Origin: Pithys albifrons albifrons
Taxonomy: Eukaryota > Chordata > Aves > Passeriformes > Thamnophilidae
Reading direction: 5' to 3'
Assembly: GCF_047495875.1 (NCBI RefSeq)
Contig: NC_092473.1
Location: 11,685,733-11,749,732 of the forward strand
Length of the DNA: 64,000 bases
Positions 23,940 to 60,400 of the stretch are shown piece after piece. The position numbers and the translations under genes were made by a program. The notes under the pieces are model-generated. The model was not told the origin of the DNA. It made no database searches and saw only the letters and a list, made by a program, of their open reading frames with translations. The first letter of the stretch is position 1; each line of letters starts with the position of its first letter.

Positions 23940-25412
23940 TAACACTCGCTCCAGCAATTCTTTATTGGGCAAAAGCATATGCAGGTATGGTATGTCCCAG
24001 CACTTGTACACTCATGGGTCACAGTGTGGGCACCAGGAACACCCTCGGGCACTGGGTCCGACCCCGAGCACATCCCTGCCCGGGACAGAGAGTCCCACTG
24101 CCACCTCGTGGGAAAGGGATGCATCGCCTCTGCTCCGCCACCGGCACAGCGGGAGCAAACCTCCCCCGTACAAAATCCCTGGTCTCGCTGGGGAACAGGA
24201 CAAGCAGAACACTCGAAATACCTGCCTAGGAGGAAGGAGGGAAGTCCACGCATACCAGAACTAGAGGCATCATGAATTAATCTGATCTTTCCATGACTGC
24301 CTCCATCCTTGCTCCCCAGGTTGACTGGGAAGCGAGGGTACTATCACACAGGGCAGGTGTCTGGCTGCAGGCACTGGACTGAGGGAAGAGTAGACAGACT
24401 GGCTGCCGACAGCCTAGGATCTGCTCCTACACTCCTGGTCTCACCAAGGTGAGCCACAGCACCCCTTGAGGGCGCTGGCTGTCCAGGGACAGAGCCTCAG
24501 GAATTGAAATACTAGTCCCATGCAGAAGACTCATGACTAAGGCAAACCTGGTAATTCCTTTCTGCTCCCAGTTAGCACCAGGTTATTAAAAGGAGGATTC
24601 TGCTAATTTTCGTCAGGATGGGCCAAAGACAATGAAAAACCTGCTTCACTGTGCAGTCAGAGAAATAATGAATCTACAAATCTCCCCCATAGAGGGAATG
24701 AAGCAGTGAGCAACTCCTCATGGCTTTAAGAAATCAGCCTACAGCAACTCCCAAAAGGAGGTCTGGAAACAAATCACTGTTGCTGAAATTGCTGCGGGTC
24801 AAGGACATCCCACCCCACAGACACAGAGGTGGTTCTGCTCTCTGCTCCCCCTGGGCTGTGGGGCCTGTAGCTCCAGTCTACACTGGTGTGATAAGGGGGA
24901 GACCCTCAATTCTTCTTGCCCCGTAGCATCTCTGCTCTGCATCTCTGATCCTGGCCAAAGAGCCATGGCATAGGCAGAGAGGTAAGAAGGGACAACAGCC
25001 CTCCCACAGACCAGTGCAGACTCCTGGATGCAGCCCTGGGTGACAGGAGTGGGGCACTGTGGGGTGCCATGCAGAGCTACACTTCAGCACTCAGCATTGT
25101 AATGACCCACGCACTGGATGTACAAACTGAGCTCTGCCCTCCTGAGCTGCCAACAAGGCTGAAGCCAGCTCTGAGCTGGCTTTTTTCTTTCCAAAGAAGG
25201 AAAACAGTCTTAAAAGTCCATCTTCTGGGAAAGGTATTCTTGGGACCCATACCAGGGCCAAAGGGAATTCACACTATCCCTTGGGTCCTCAAACCTGCAA
25301 GTCTCCATGTCAGGGAGCAGAGGAGCCTCATCACAGTCCTGCACAGCTCCAGGAAAGCAGCGCTGAGGAAGGGCCTTTGATGGGCCTCTTTGGGCCTCTG
25401 GGCACAGGAACA
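23940..25412 (-). other. MICALL2 3' untranslated region (predicted)
   Basis: It runs from the MICALL2 stop codon to the first canonical poly(A) signal I could find downstream on the minus strand. Length is about 1.47 kb. The end point is inferred from the signal; no transcript data are available. Confidence 0.55.
23961..23966 (-). terminator. MICALL2 poly(A) signal AATAAA
   Basis: The minus strand reads AATAAA here (plus strand TTTATT), with a moderately GT-rich stretch ('gagtgttagcgtcctggtg') 10-30 bases further on, as expected downstream of a cleavage site. It is the first canonical hexamer I found after the MICALL2 stop. Confidence 0.6.
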
Positions 25413-48589
<23,177 letters not shown>

Positions 48590-48989
48590 GGCCCTGCCGG
48601 CCCGCGGGGAGGATGCGGTGGGCGCTGCGGGGCTCGGCAGGGCCGGCAGAGTGCGGACCCTCCTCGCCGAACCGTGCCCAGCCCGGCCAGAGCTGCTGGC
48701 GGGGGGTGGCCGGACCGGCCGGGAGGAGGCGGGGAAAGGGGCGGGCGAGGGGCGGGGGCGGCCCCGCGGGGCCTCCTCCCCTTGGCTTCGGTATCCGGGA
48801 GTGCGGGGGAGAACGCGGGGCTGTGCCCGCGGGGCGGCATCACCCCACGGACCGCGGCAGCAGCACCCCCGGGACCCCCTGTCGCGACATGGGACCCCAC
48901 ACATCAAGGGAAATCTCCCTTGCTCCCACGGAAAGACATTCCAAGTGTCCTCGAAGCGGCAGCCGCGGAGGGGAGGTGTTAAGTCGGCG

Positions 48990-49555
48990 TGAAGGGCGTT
49001 TTCTCCCTATTTGTAGGAAAAAAAGTTAAAAATCACAATAAATCACCTAAATTTAACTGTCTTTTGGATACTGCAGCGCTGGGAGGGCTGATTTACGCCC
49101 AGAATCCCCGTTCTCCCTGTTGGTGTAAAAGCCACTGCGAGCCCCTCTTCCACCCTCGTGAGATACCACCGGCCAAAGAAGGAGGAGGAGGAGGGAGGAT
49201 GAAGCAGGACTGCCCAGAGATCTCATGGTCCCTGGGGAGGGAGGCCAGCCGGGGCAGGGGGTTGTCCATCCTTGGCCAGTCCACCAGGCATGGGCAGCTG
49301 TCATGGACTCATGGAGTTGTTTCGGTTGCAAGAGACCCATAGCCACCCACCTCTGTGCCCCATCCCCACAGAGAAGACTGGGGTGGTGGGTGAAGGGGCA
49401 GGAAGGTGCTGCCCACTACTGCTCTGCCCCACTGGGCTCGCTCCAGCCAGCACTGTGATGGCCAGTTCATTACAGCTGCCCCACAGCACACACAGCCCAT
49501 AAAATAACTCACCAGACCTCATGCAGCTGCCAAAACAGCAGAAGAGACAAGGTAA
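48990..49555. other. Intergenic sequence, nothing recognised
   Basis: GC-moderate sequence upstream of the MICALL2 promoter, with a short AGG run near 49180. No gene or RNA is supported. Confidence 0.5.
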
Positions 49556-49559
49556 CACT

Positions 49560-50045
49560 TAAAGAGCTGCCTATAAATTAGGTAAAAATAATTAATAATA
49601 CATATAATATATTAACGGCATTTCTGTGACATGATATGGATAATATACATTAATATATAAATACCTCACAAATAATTCAGAGTGTTTCCATTTCATCAAC
49701 AATCACTGGCCAATGTATTTACTTTATGGTAAGGATTATACATTTCATTATAAATGGCTTGCTGGGCATGTCAGCAACTTTTACATCTCCATTCACTTTA
49801 TTATTAATGGTTTCCTGAACAGTAATGGCATAATAATGCACACAATGCAGCATGAATATTTGATGTGGCATCTATAGTCTTCCATTTATCATTTATAACA
49901 GGCTACAAAAACATTATAAAACATTTATTACAAATTTATAGATCACTTTATACTAAACCAAAGTTGTGTTATAAATACATTATTAATCCTTTATGCCATT
50001 TATAGGAATCCCTTGTAATAAGGCCTTAGCATATGTTGCTGCATG
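49560..50045. repeat. AT-rich block with recurring TTATAAA-type words
   Basis: About 480 bp, strikingly AT-rich, with many variants of one word: 'cctataaat', 'attataaatgg', 'tttataaca', 'cattataaaac', 'aatttatag', 'gttataaatac', 'atttatagg'. The recurrence at irregular spacing looks like an old, degenerate repetitive element (DNA transposon or tandem origin) rather than coding sequence. It is not assignable to a family by eye and could instead be a constrained element. Confidence 0.4.
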
Positions 50046-50049
50046 ACCA

Positions 50050-53000
50050 TAACAAGAGTGGTGTGGTGAGGAGGAAATACGGCACTGTGAGCCTGCTCCC
50101 CCGTCCTGGGCATGTTCTGTGAAGGAAAGCAGAAACATCTGCACTCAAAATTAATCAGAGTGCCAGAGGACCAATCAAAAGAAAGGCTGGATTAATCAAA
50201 AGTTGGGTTTTTTCACCCCTCCCTCAAAAAAGACACTTGCCTTCACAGTGCTGGAGCCTGAAAGCTGATCTCTCCCACAATTCCACACCACCTTTTCACT
50301 AGATTAATAAAGTTTGCATAATTTACGAAAAGCCTGGCTAACGGTGGGCAGCCCTTCCCATTCTCAGGTAACTTACAGCTTGGTAAGAAATAAAGAGGAT
50401 GCTCTGGGTTTAGGAAATGTATTTGTGGGATTTCTTTCCATAAGTCCCAAAGACTTACAGAAAGAAAAAGCAATGTGCATCCCTCTGCCATGCTTACAAT
50501 CGATGTAATACAGCACTGGGAAAGGAGGAGAAGGAAATGGTGTTTGGAAAAGGAGTGGTTGCCAGTTGCTCATCATACAAACAGGGAAAATCTGCTTCTG
50601 AGCACAGCTTTAACACAGCTGTACATACCCCTTTCAGATTTAATGGCCCAGATGGGGCACGGCCCAGGGAATGAGAATTAGTTTTTTAAAAATATATTTG
50701 TTTAACATGACAATCTGTCTTCTAACGAACCCGGCTTAATGAGTCAATGCAGTTAGTCCCTTCTCATTACCTCATGCTTTAGGAAAGGGCAGCTGTGGCT
50801 GGGTGGCAGGGGACACAGACACACAGAGTGGAAAGCCAGGCTGGACTTGGAGAGCAGTTGTGATTTCCTGTGTATCATAGGCCACTGTGTTTCACCTTGT
50901 CCCCTCCCTGCACTGGGCCCTGGTTTTTACCTAGTCAGTTGTACCACAAAGGCATCCAGGCTTGCAGGCACCAGAAGAGGAAAGTATTAGTTGCTGGCTC
51001 CAAGCTGTGCATCCCGAGAGAGGGGTAGGCTGGACGTACAGCCCTGGGTGCACCAGAAGAATCAGGTCCACATTATACACTAAGGTGATTAAAATGACAT
51101 TGCTGAAGGAGTTTGCTAATGCAGTAAGAGTATTACTGCTGGGCCAATAATGGCTTTCCAAAGTACAAGTATCAGAGCCTTGTGCAGTGTTCTTAGCTGG
51201 TGATTAAAGAGAGCTCTGTGGGAGTTTACAGCTATGATGAGTCTTTAATGCACCAACAGGTAAACTAACAAGCACTAGAGAGAGGAACGGGGCAGGAAGT
51301 GAGCAGAGCTGCCTGCACAGCTGCCTACATATTACCCACAACCACTGTGCTGCCAGGATGTTCCTCATGGGATGATGCTTACAAGTCCTTACTCTGGATT
51401 GTATTTTTCCTTTCTACATCTTTACCTTTGAGGAGCCTTATATGTTCTTATCCTGTTTTGCAGACCTTGCCCCTCTCACTGAGCTTTTCCCAGTGCTGCT
51501 GGGTGAGGTTTCCCACCTGTGATGCACAGGTGGCTCACAGAGCAAAGCACTTTCTGTGAGCACAGTGCCTGCTTCCCTAGATTCCTTCCCAAGGCACGTT
51601 TGGAAGCTTATTGGAGCAGCATATCACAGACATGGACTGATTCATTCTTCTCTACTTACAGACACTTTTCTCTGTCTCAGTCCTTTCCAATTCTCTTCCT
51701 AGATACCAACAGAGAAATGCTGAGTTCTTCCTGACAGTTGCTATGACTAATGGGGATGACTCTCTGCCATCACCTCTTAAATTAATCCTGATTCCCATAT
51801 GCAGCAGCATGGACTTTACCATTGCTAGAGAAAAAAGCTTAAATATATGACTAGGACCACCCTAAAGCCCAAAGAATAACAACTAGCATTTGTTAGCTTG
51901 AAGACTTGAAGGGAGGAAGGGTTGATTCCTTGTTTCAGACAATGCAGGGCCTCATGAAGCTGAAAATCAAGCGATGTTTTTTTTTATAAGGGAACATAAC
52001 ATCATAGAAAAATCACATCTTTTAACTATTGTGAGAAATCAGCTGATCAAACCAAGCTACTTCCTAATTTTGCCGCAGGCTGTGTGCAGGGCTGTTCACT
52101 CCCAACAATAGGAAGTGTGTTTTGTAGCCAAGAGCTCTCATACATTCCCGTGCCAGTGGCTTATATTAAATGGAGGGATTCAAAATGAGAAGGAAAAAGT
52201 ATGCGTCTCATCAGTAACATGCCTCATCAGCTCTGTCTTCCCAGAAGGCAGCCAGGCTGACTCCACAGAGACAGAAAGGCCCAAAACAGGGAAAAGAAAG
52301 CCCCAACAATTTCACAGCTACTCACACAGAAATGTTTCTGTGTGATAACCCGTCTCTCCTCAGAGTCTGACTAGTTTGACCTGTAAAAGTAGCAGAAAAT
52401 AAGTTATTACAAAATTCAAGTCTGGACATGATTTTTTACTGAAAGAAGATGAAAGTGAAACATGAAGTTACAGAAAAAGGCACTTTGGTAAATCTCTCTG
52501 CGACACATGCCCCCAAGAAGCTCGTAAATGGTAAATCCTTTATCCTAAAAACCTCAAAGGAAAAAAAACAGTGAGCATCAGAGCAAAGTGTGTCCTGTCA
52601 CTCAGGTATAACACAATGTCACAGCAAAACAAAAAAATGTCCCTGCTGCCCACCAGCCAGATGACTTGTTTTCTGTCCCCTGAAACAGTGAGGTAAGGGA
52701 CAGGCTAAAAGGTGATTTCAGAAAGTTATTTCCAGGCAACAAGAATGAGAGACTGATCACATCCCGCATCCTACTCATCAGGTGAGAGGAAAAATGAAAA
52801 GGCTATAAACAGAAGCTCGGTAGGTCACCAGTCCTGGGGAGCTAAAAGCAGCTCTCCAGTAGGATTGGGGATGGTATTTATTTCAGAAGATGATCTCCCC
52901 TCCTCTTGTGAGGAAAGGAAAACAGGTGGTGGTGATCCCCAATCACACTGCCATGGCAGAGCTCTCCCTCTGTCCTCCAGGAGATGCAAATGTCACAGGT

Positions 53001-53865
53001 CTTGTCCGAAAGTGAAAGCAAAGGTGCTTTGCTGACCAAAACTTGTTTGGATCATGAGGTTGGTTGAAGTGACTCCACTTTTAATCAAGGCATCACCATG
53101 GGAACAGGATCCACCCCATAGGAGGAGCTAGTTTGGGCACTTTGAAATGCTGTGTCTTATCAGTGAAGCAGAGCTTAAAGCCTGTAAAACCAATAAAAAT
53201 TGTTAGTCATTAACACTGTGAATGTGCTGAAGCAAAAAAACACTTTGCCTTTTCCAGGCCCGTTGTGGACATGAATAAGTGAAGCTTCCTTTTCCTGGTG
53301 GTGGGAGTAAATGAGGTCTTGTATTTGTTTCACAGGAACACAAAGACACTTACTCATCATTCAGCTTATTGGTGAACTCTGAAATCCAGCTGGAACTTCA
53401 TCTGGAAAAGAAGCTGGCTCTGACCTCAGGTTACTAATTTAATAGCAATAAAATCCTTGAGGCAGAGTAACTCTAAAGGCCAGAACTTTCCACTTTAGCA
53501 CTGATTTGATCTGACAAACTATGATTTGCCTTGTTTTCACACAAATCAAACCTGAAGCACTACGTGCTTTATTTTGGGTGAGAACAGGGACTCCCATGGG
53601 ACATCTATGATAGAACAAAATTCACACTCCCCAGTCCTGGCTGCTGTGTGTCCTTCAAAGCCATCAGCACCTGTGTGTCCCTGTGTTGCTGCCTGGTGTG
53701 GGGGCACTAAAAGCTCTGTGAGACAACTCATGATAGGTGTGGTTTGGGATGTCCCCTTTGCCCTGTGCAGAGTGCCCTTAGGTGTCTCACTCCTGTCCAA
53801 AGATGTTCCCAATAAAACTGTAAGCATCACTTTAGATTTGAATCTCATTATTGGTTTAAAAAAAT
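50050..53865. other. Intergenic sequence, nothing recognised
   Basis: Mixed sequence between MICALL2 and INTS1 with no frame showing a known domain, and no RNA gene or clear repeat. Confidence 0.5.
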
Positions 53866-53869
53866 GAGA

Positions 53870-54040
53870 AAGGGATGTAATTTTATTACTCTTATGGTAT
53901 GTTTTCCATTATTTGCATAATTGTTTAATGCTAATAAGACAATTAGCTATTCTTACAGCTTAATAATTACCCAGCAATGACTGGCCTATTGTAGCTTAAT
54001 GAATTTTTTAATTGTTGCTGGGGGTCTTGACATTTTTTGC
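53870..54040. promoter_or_regulatory. AT-rich candidate element with a perfect POU octamer
   Basis: About 170 bp, AT-rich and complex. It contains ATTTGCAT at 53911-53918 (reverse complement of the octamer ATGCAAAT) followed by 'aattgtttaatgctaat', 'gacaattagc', 'cttaataattaccc' and 'agcttaatgaatttttta'. It lies 5.3 kb upstream of the MICALL2 promoter and 3.3 kb past the INTS1 stop. A distal enhancer is plausible; which gene it would serve is unknown. Confidence 0.38.
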
Positions 54041-57000
54041 CCACTATCTTCCTGTGTTAGAGATGCTGTTCATGCAAACAGCGTAATGCCAAAGGCAGGA
54101 TACCAACAGCTACACAGTACAGGCAGATATATTAAAAAGGTCTGATTTTAAAAGGACAGGAAATTGCAAGCTTCTGCTGCTTTAGGACCAAATTATCTAA
54201 ATACAAAGAGAGACAAAACAGAGATCAGTCCACCTTAGGCAAATGCTACCCCTATAGCAGCCAGGCTATTTAGGTGGTGTGGGGCTGGCTTTGACATTCC
54301 CAAAGCTAACAGAAGTCTTACCATTTTTAGCTTTTACTGAACTATCCCTCAAGTTAAGTGTGAATCATACTGTCCTGAATTGTGGTATGGTCAGAAGGAA
54401 GTTAATTGAGGGCAGACAGGGGTGGGATTGTGTTTTTCACTGATGGAGGTCACAGACAAGGTTGGCTGGAGGAAGAGGATGGCAGGGCCCTGAGGAGCAG
54501 TCCTGGGAATAGACTCCACAGCCCACATTTACTCACAGACTCCAGGTAATGGAGTTTTCCTCTCCCCTCTTATTTTGCACAAGAACTCTTGCATGCTGCT
54601 CCTTGCAGTGAGGCGTCTCTATCTTTTCTTGTTTTGAATGGCTGGCAAAATGTCAATACCTTTAACCATGAAATCCCAGTTGCTGGCTGTTACCTGTACA
54701 CCTCTTCCTACTGTTGACGTAGCAGGCTGGGCAGATTTTCCTCTGAGCTCAATGTTGGGACTCTTCCAGCTCCCCAATACCGAGCATGTCCCAGAGGCAG
54801 CAGCCACTGAGTTAGGAACATGCAGGCACCTCCCTGGTTAGTAATGCCCTGCTCATGGCCAAACTCACATGGTGCTCCTGGATATCCCTCACAGTTCCTG
54901 GAATGCACAGCCCTGTCCAGAGCTGGGTCAACCAGCCACAGCCCTGCGCCAGGGCATCAGCACCTTTGAGGGCCACACTTCCAGCCACACTGGCTCTGGC
55001 AGGAGTGTGGTATGGCCAGATTAGAGATACCCACTTGTGTCCAGCCAAGAAGTCAAGGTCTGTCATGTGCAGGCTGGACAAGTGTCTGTTCCCCTCCCAA
55101 GGCTGCCACATCTGGGCTATAAAAACATGATGTTTAGATCAGAGGGGATAGAAACATTTATCTTTGCAGCAGAGAGAAATTGTTTGCTGTAGGAAACCAT
55201 TAGAGAAGGTACCCAGTGTTTGCAGGGAATTTGTGATCCCCTGATGCTTGCAGGGTGTGGAGGTGGGACCTGGTCACTTCTGTGGGGAAGCAGCTGGGCT
55301 TTAGGAGCACCCAAAAGATGATTGCTGGTGCTGCTAAAGTGATGTTCCTTCCACTGTCACAGACACATTTCTTTCCACACTGCTCTGCAAAACCTGGCTG
55401 TCCTGGTCCAAGGAGTCATGAAGTTGTTCTGCCAAAAGCCAAGCATGCCCTGCTCCTCCAAAATAGGCATCCCAGAGCAGGTGGACTCAACACAGGCATT
55501 GCCAGACACAGTAGAATTTGGGACCAACCATGCTGTTTGCTTTTACCCGTAAATATTTCCAGCTGCGTCCCAGAGCATGATTTCTGGAAAGCCATAGTTC
55601 CAGGGAAGACCTTCCCCAGAGCACCACTCCTGTGTTTGACTCGCTGTCTCTGTGAGGTAACAGTCTTGAGATACTCTCCTTGCTCCTCAATTCAAAGTAC
55701 TGTGAACAAACCTTTTCCAGCCAGTCCCATAAGTTTCCAGCTGCTTTAGGCCCACAGCACCACCAACTACCTCCCTCCTCTGACAAACTGACAAGTGCCT
55801 TAATAATGTCTGATAAGGGAGTAAGGTAAGGGTTCCCAGTGAGATTACTGGCTCCCCTTGGACAGGCGTTAATCCTGCTGTCACTGAGCCCCTCAGGAAA
55901 CCCATTCCACTGACTTGATCTCCTTCAGCTGTTCCTCCACATAATTTATATTGAGCTAATTGCCACAGTAGTGGCTCCGGATGCGAAGCAGATGCTGCTG
56001 AGGAAAAGCCATGTTGCATCCATAACTGATGGCTCTAATCTCTATTTAAAGGCAAGACTACTTACAGTTGATGGGAGTTTCAGATCTCCCCCTTTTCTTC
56101 TCCATCTCTGCAAAGCCAGCTGGACATTCATTCATATTTTGACACACTAGGAAAAGGGCTCAGCTGTGGTATTCCTCATATGCAACAACAGACAATATTT
56201 CTCCACCCGGCCACCCAGGAGGTCACAACTCTCCCTGCCACCAGCAAGGAGATACAGACTTATTTACAGCTACCTATAAAATTCCTCCAGGATCTTTCAT
56301 TAGAGTACTACAGAGTTTCTCTACTAACAAGTGGAGTGTGAGAGAAATAGAAACAAATGATGTGAGAATAAACTGGTGACTAGAATTAAGTGAGGCTGGA
56401 GAACAAACATACACAGCAGTAATTCCTCTGGAGCAGGGGGAAGGAAGACACCTCCTTTTCTGTCCTCAAATGACAACTGTCAAATAAGCCATGACCCTTA
56501 TCAGCAGGCAAGGACAAGACAGCAGTGGTCAGAAGAGTCACAGGGAGGAACTGGCAGATCCCAAAGAGGAAACCCAGCTGCTTTTTCAAAGACGCCACTG
56601 TGACAGTGGCCAGCTGCTGGGATGTTTGCAGATGTACCAAGAAGTTTGTTTTATTTGTTTTTAAATAAATAGAAAAAGGAACCTCTTAAAAGTTGTCCTG
56701 TCAGTGGTTGGTGCTGACCAAAGTCATCCATGATCCCCCATTGACCCTTCCAAATCTCCTCCACTTCCTGCCTAAGGCCAAGACAGGTATGTGAGTACTT
56801 GGTCATGGAGACAGGTCTTCCAGAGATGATTTGTCTAGAATGAAAAGACTGAAGAACAGGAAGAGAAGGATGTCAAGCTACACTCAAGGGAAAAGAAAAA
56901 GGGACAATGGAAACAAAGAGAATTTTAATTATAAAATAAAAAAAACCCCAAACACTTATCCCCAGAAACCAAAGTGGTCTCTCCCCTTGCACAGATCTGC

Positions 57001-57299
57001 ATGTTCTCTCCAACACAGAGAGTGCAGACACTTCAAGTGCAAGGGCCATCACTCCCTTCTGCTCTCCTAGCAGCTCTGCCTTCTTGGAGAGTCAAAAAAC
57101 CCAAACAACAAACTGAGAGCCACTGCTCCAAGACAGCTTCCATGAAGAAAGTGGTCCCTGTTTGGCACAATGTTCAGGAGATTTTTCTCCCACACTAATG
57201 GCATCTTAGCCAGGCAGATTGATCCCTGCCCTTTTCTGATCTTCAGTCAGCACACTCTCCTTTTTCAGCACAGTCTGACCTGCTACATGGGTTGCAATA
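54041..57299. other. Intergenic sequence, nothing recognised
   Basis: Mixed sequence downstream of INTS1. A minus-strand AATAAA near 56649 could serve as a distal INTS1 poly(A) site. No other feature is supported. Confidence 0.45.
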
Positions 57300-57318
57300 C
57301 ACTGTCTTCTTACAGGGC

Positions 57319-57324
57319 TTTAAT
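57319..57324 (-). terminator. Possible INTS1 poly(A) signal ATTAAA
   Basis: The minus strand reads ATTAAA, the commonest variant hexamer, 60 bases past the INTS1 stop codon. A 3' UTR of about 80-100 bases would be short but plausible. The alternative is the distal AATAAA near 56649. Confidence 0.4.
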
Positions 57325-57383
57325 GCAGCTGATGAATCCATCAAATTAATTCCTCTGAAAGTGATGCTCCCAGAACCACGTCT

Positions 57384-57499
57384 TCATATTGTGGCTTCCA
57401 TGTGCAGAATCTTCAAGGCCTCTGAAATCTGAGAGCTGGTGTCGATCTGGCCATACATGCCCACCAGGAAGGCCCTGTGCAGTAACACTGCTGCGTGCT
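57384..57499 (-). CDS. INTS1: INTS1 last exon and stop
   Basis: Codes 'EHAAVLLHRAFLVGMYGQID' and ends 'ISEALKILHMEATI' with TGA at 57384-57386, matching the human C-terminus 'ISEALRILHMEAVM'. Acceptor 'tttcacag'. Confidence 0.97.
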
Positions 57500-60400
57500 C
57501 TGTGAAAGGGACAGACAGCATGAGACTGGCCTGAGAGCTCCAGCATGCAAGCAAGAGCAACCCACCAACAAACACTGGGGAGAACATTTGCAGCTGTGCA
57601 AGAAATCCTTTCCTTCATGAGAACATGGCACAATCCACCCTCTAACAGCTCTGTGGGTATGTGAGGGATCTCAACTCAGAGAAAATTCTTAAGGGAGCAA
57701 ATCTACTTCAAGGAAGACTCCCTCATCTCTATATCCCTATGATTCTCAGAGCAAAGCTACTGTTGGTATAGATGTCTGCTGGATGGTCTGGTCTATGCAA
57801 TGCTGACTTGTGGCAACTTCCCAGTGGGGCTGTTCCCAGCATAGAATCCCAGTTTTGACCCTTGTGAGGCCAACCATGCCCCAAAGGTGGCAGATCTCAT
57901 GTTACCTTGGCAAAGGAGGGTGTACTCAGGCAGGTTCCTCAGTGCTGTCTGCACCACCTCGAAGTCTCGGCTGCCAAGGCAGTACATGTAGGTGGGAAGA
58001 AAATCTGCAGCAATGCTGGAAGTAAAACACGATAGTGTCAGTACAATCCAGATTATCAGTCAGGATCGCCTAAGTTCCAGTGGTCCTCACCTGGGGTTGT
58101 TCTGAATGGAGCGCAAAGCCAGGCTAAAGGCCAGGTTTCGGCAGGAATCCTCTGATGAACTCATCAGCTTCTGTAGGTTTGTCTGAAAGATGGACAAATT
58201 TGGATCATGGGGCCACCCAGGGAGCATAGACTTCTCAGACTGGCACTATAACCCCTCCACACCAATCCAGCCCTACACAAATACAGCAGGTACTGGCTTG
58301 ACCCCGGAAATCCCTCTCTGTAAAAAGGATTATCCTGGTTTTGAATACTTTTAAGTATACTTCTGTAATCTTACTCTATGTGGGACAGATGAGTTTTCTC
58401 TAGGTTCCAGTTTTTTCAACAGAGCTATTCTGTTCTCTCCTTGCCCCAGTACTGGGAAGAAAACAGTGTTGTTAATTCTTCCTCTGACATAAAGTGGATG
58501 ATGGCACACCCATTATTCAACACGGGTAAATACTGCCTGCTCTCAGAAGGCCTAACTGAAGATACATTTCTCCTAAGATGCTGCAACAACCACCCAAAAA
58601 GCAGAGGAAGGGTTGTGCTTAAGCTCGCTGCGCCACACAGATCCTGGTGAAAAGAATCTTCCTGCTAGTGGCAGTTTGAGACACCAATACTCACAGCAAA
58701 AAAGGAGAGAATTTCTGGCCTCCGTCTGGACATTTCATCGATGTCTGTCAGCACCTCCAGGATGTCTGGGAGAAGACACAAGATGAAAGGGTGAATGAAA
58801 TTCACTAATCCAGCAAAGGATCTTTTCCTTTTCCCCTACAAATCCAATCTCCGAACAAGTCAAGTTTTCCCACCTGCACACAAGGTTAGTGTAATTAAGG
58901 CAGTTCTTCAAAAAAGAGAACAGGGATGCGCCAGATCAGCATATTCCAGCCTGCCCAGGCAGAGGTGACCAGCACTGTCAGGCCATAGACAGGGGAAGGA
59001 ATGGAGTGGGGTGTGAGGTTTCCATTCCAGAACACCCTCTTCTGCAACTGAAAGATCTTCACAGAGAGTCTCTTTTCAAAACAGTGTCCAGGCAAGACTT
59101 TTCTCTCCTGTTCTTCCTTGGAAGGAAAACTGTCACCTCAGTATTATGACAGATTTGAACACTGGTCACTTGTAATTTCAGAAGACATTTGGAGAAGATT
59201 ATTGTTCTCATTTGCTAGGTTAACATGATTTTCTTCCATGAAGGTCATTTGGAGATCTCTTGACAAAATTCTGCTTCTCATCAGTTTGTTATTTTTCTAT
59301 CATTAAAAACATAGCATTCCTTTCAGCACTCCAGACCTGGCTTGATATGAACCGCAGCACTCCTTGCATTACTCATACTGTCTCCCAAAAGAGATCCTTA
59401 AATTGCCCCAAAGCAGAGGCACTTGAAGTACAGCTGAGCTAAATGCTGATAGCATCATAGGAGGCCTCTGTCACAGAATCACAGAAGGTTCTGGGCCAGT
59501 TAATCCTAAAATGGAACAACATCCTAAGTGCTGGAGACCTCCAAACACAAGACTAAAACAGGAAACTAGCCTGCAACTGACAGGTAAGTAATAGGGTTGG
59601 CAGAAGTGTGCATTTTCCCTGTGTTTTTGCACAGCTCTGCAAGTCCTCACTTACCCTCCACCGTTTGGCCCCTGGAGAGTCTCTTCATGTAAGGGGCCAT
59701 TTCAGCTGGTGTGAGAGGAGTGAAGAGAGACACACTGACAAGAGGTAGAGAGCCAGCTGCTGCTTCATCTGGGGAGAAAGAGACAGAGCAGGTCATTCCT
59801 ACCAGTCTGTGGGCTATCCAGTACTCCTTACCAATGCAGTGATGTATCATGAGCCAACCAGCAGTACTGTAATACAACTCCAGGCTCCCACACTGGCTCT
59901 AACCTCACTGCACCTCCTGGCACTCTCTTCAGCTGACACTGAGAAGGAAGCTTCGTAAGCTCTTTTAACGCTGACTAATTTTCCCATGCAAGCTGTAAAC
60001 AGTGGAGGAGTGGATGTACACTTCAGTGCCCCAACAGGTCAGTCCTTAGGGGTGGCTGAGAAAGGCAAAATCCAGAACCAGGAAACTCGGCTTTGTTAAG
60101 GAGTGTCCTTCTGCTCCAGTAGTGATACCACTGGCAGGAAAACAAATTAACCCATCCCAGATACTGGTTCCCAATTGTTGAGCATACAAGTGCCATTCTT
60201 CACTCTAAAGACCCTTTCACTGAGCTGTTACAAGAAGAACAAGCACACCACACAGCCCATTTTAAGGACTTAGCTCCAAAACATACTGCAGGTTCACCAG
60301 CTGGAGTAACTCTTCCACTACCCAGACTCACCATCCTTTTCTTCATCAGAGCCCCTGTCCAAGGTGCCACTTTTGCTAGGCAGACTCAGCCCAGCCAGAA

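Noticed and set aside
48590..48907. 106-codon N-terminal extension of MICALL2
   Set aside because: Open because the CpG island is poor in stops. The family starts at the downstream Met directly before the CH domain, and the upstream sequence is low-complexity Pro/Arg/Ala.
53574..53867. 97-codon plus-strand frame with AATAAA at 53811-53816
   Set aside because: A lone poly(A) hexamer and short frame without homology, splice sites or promoter; not enough for a gene or an LTR call.
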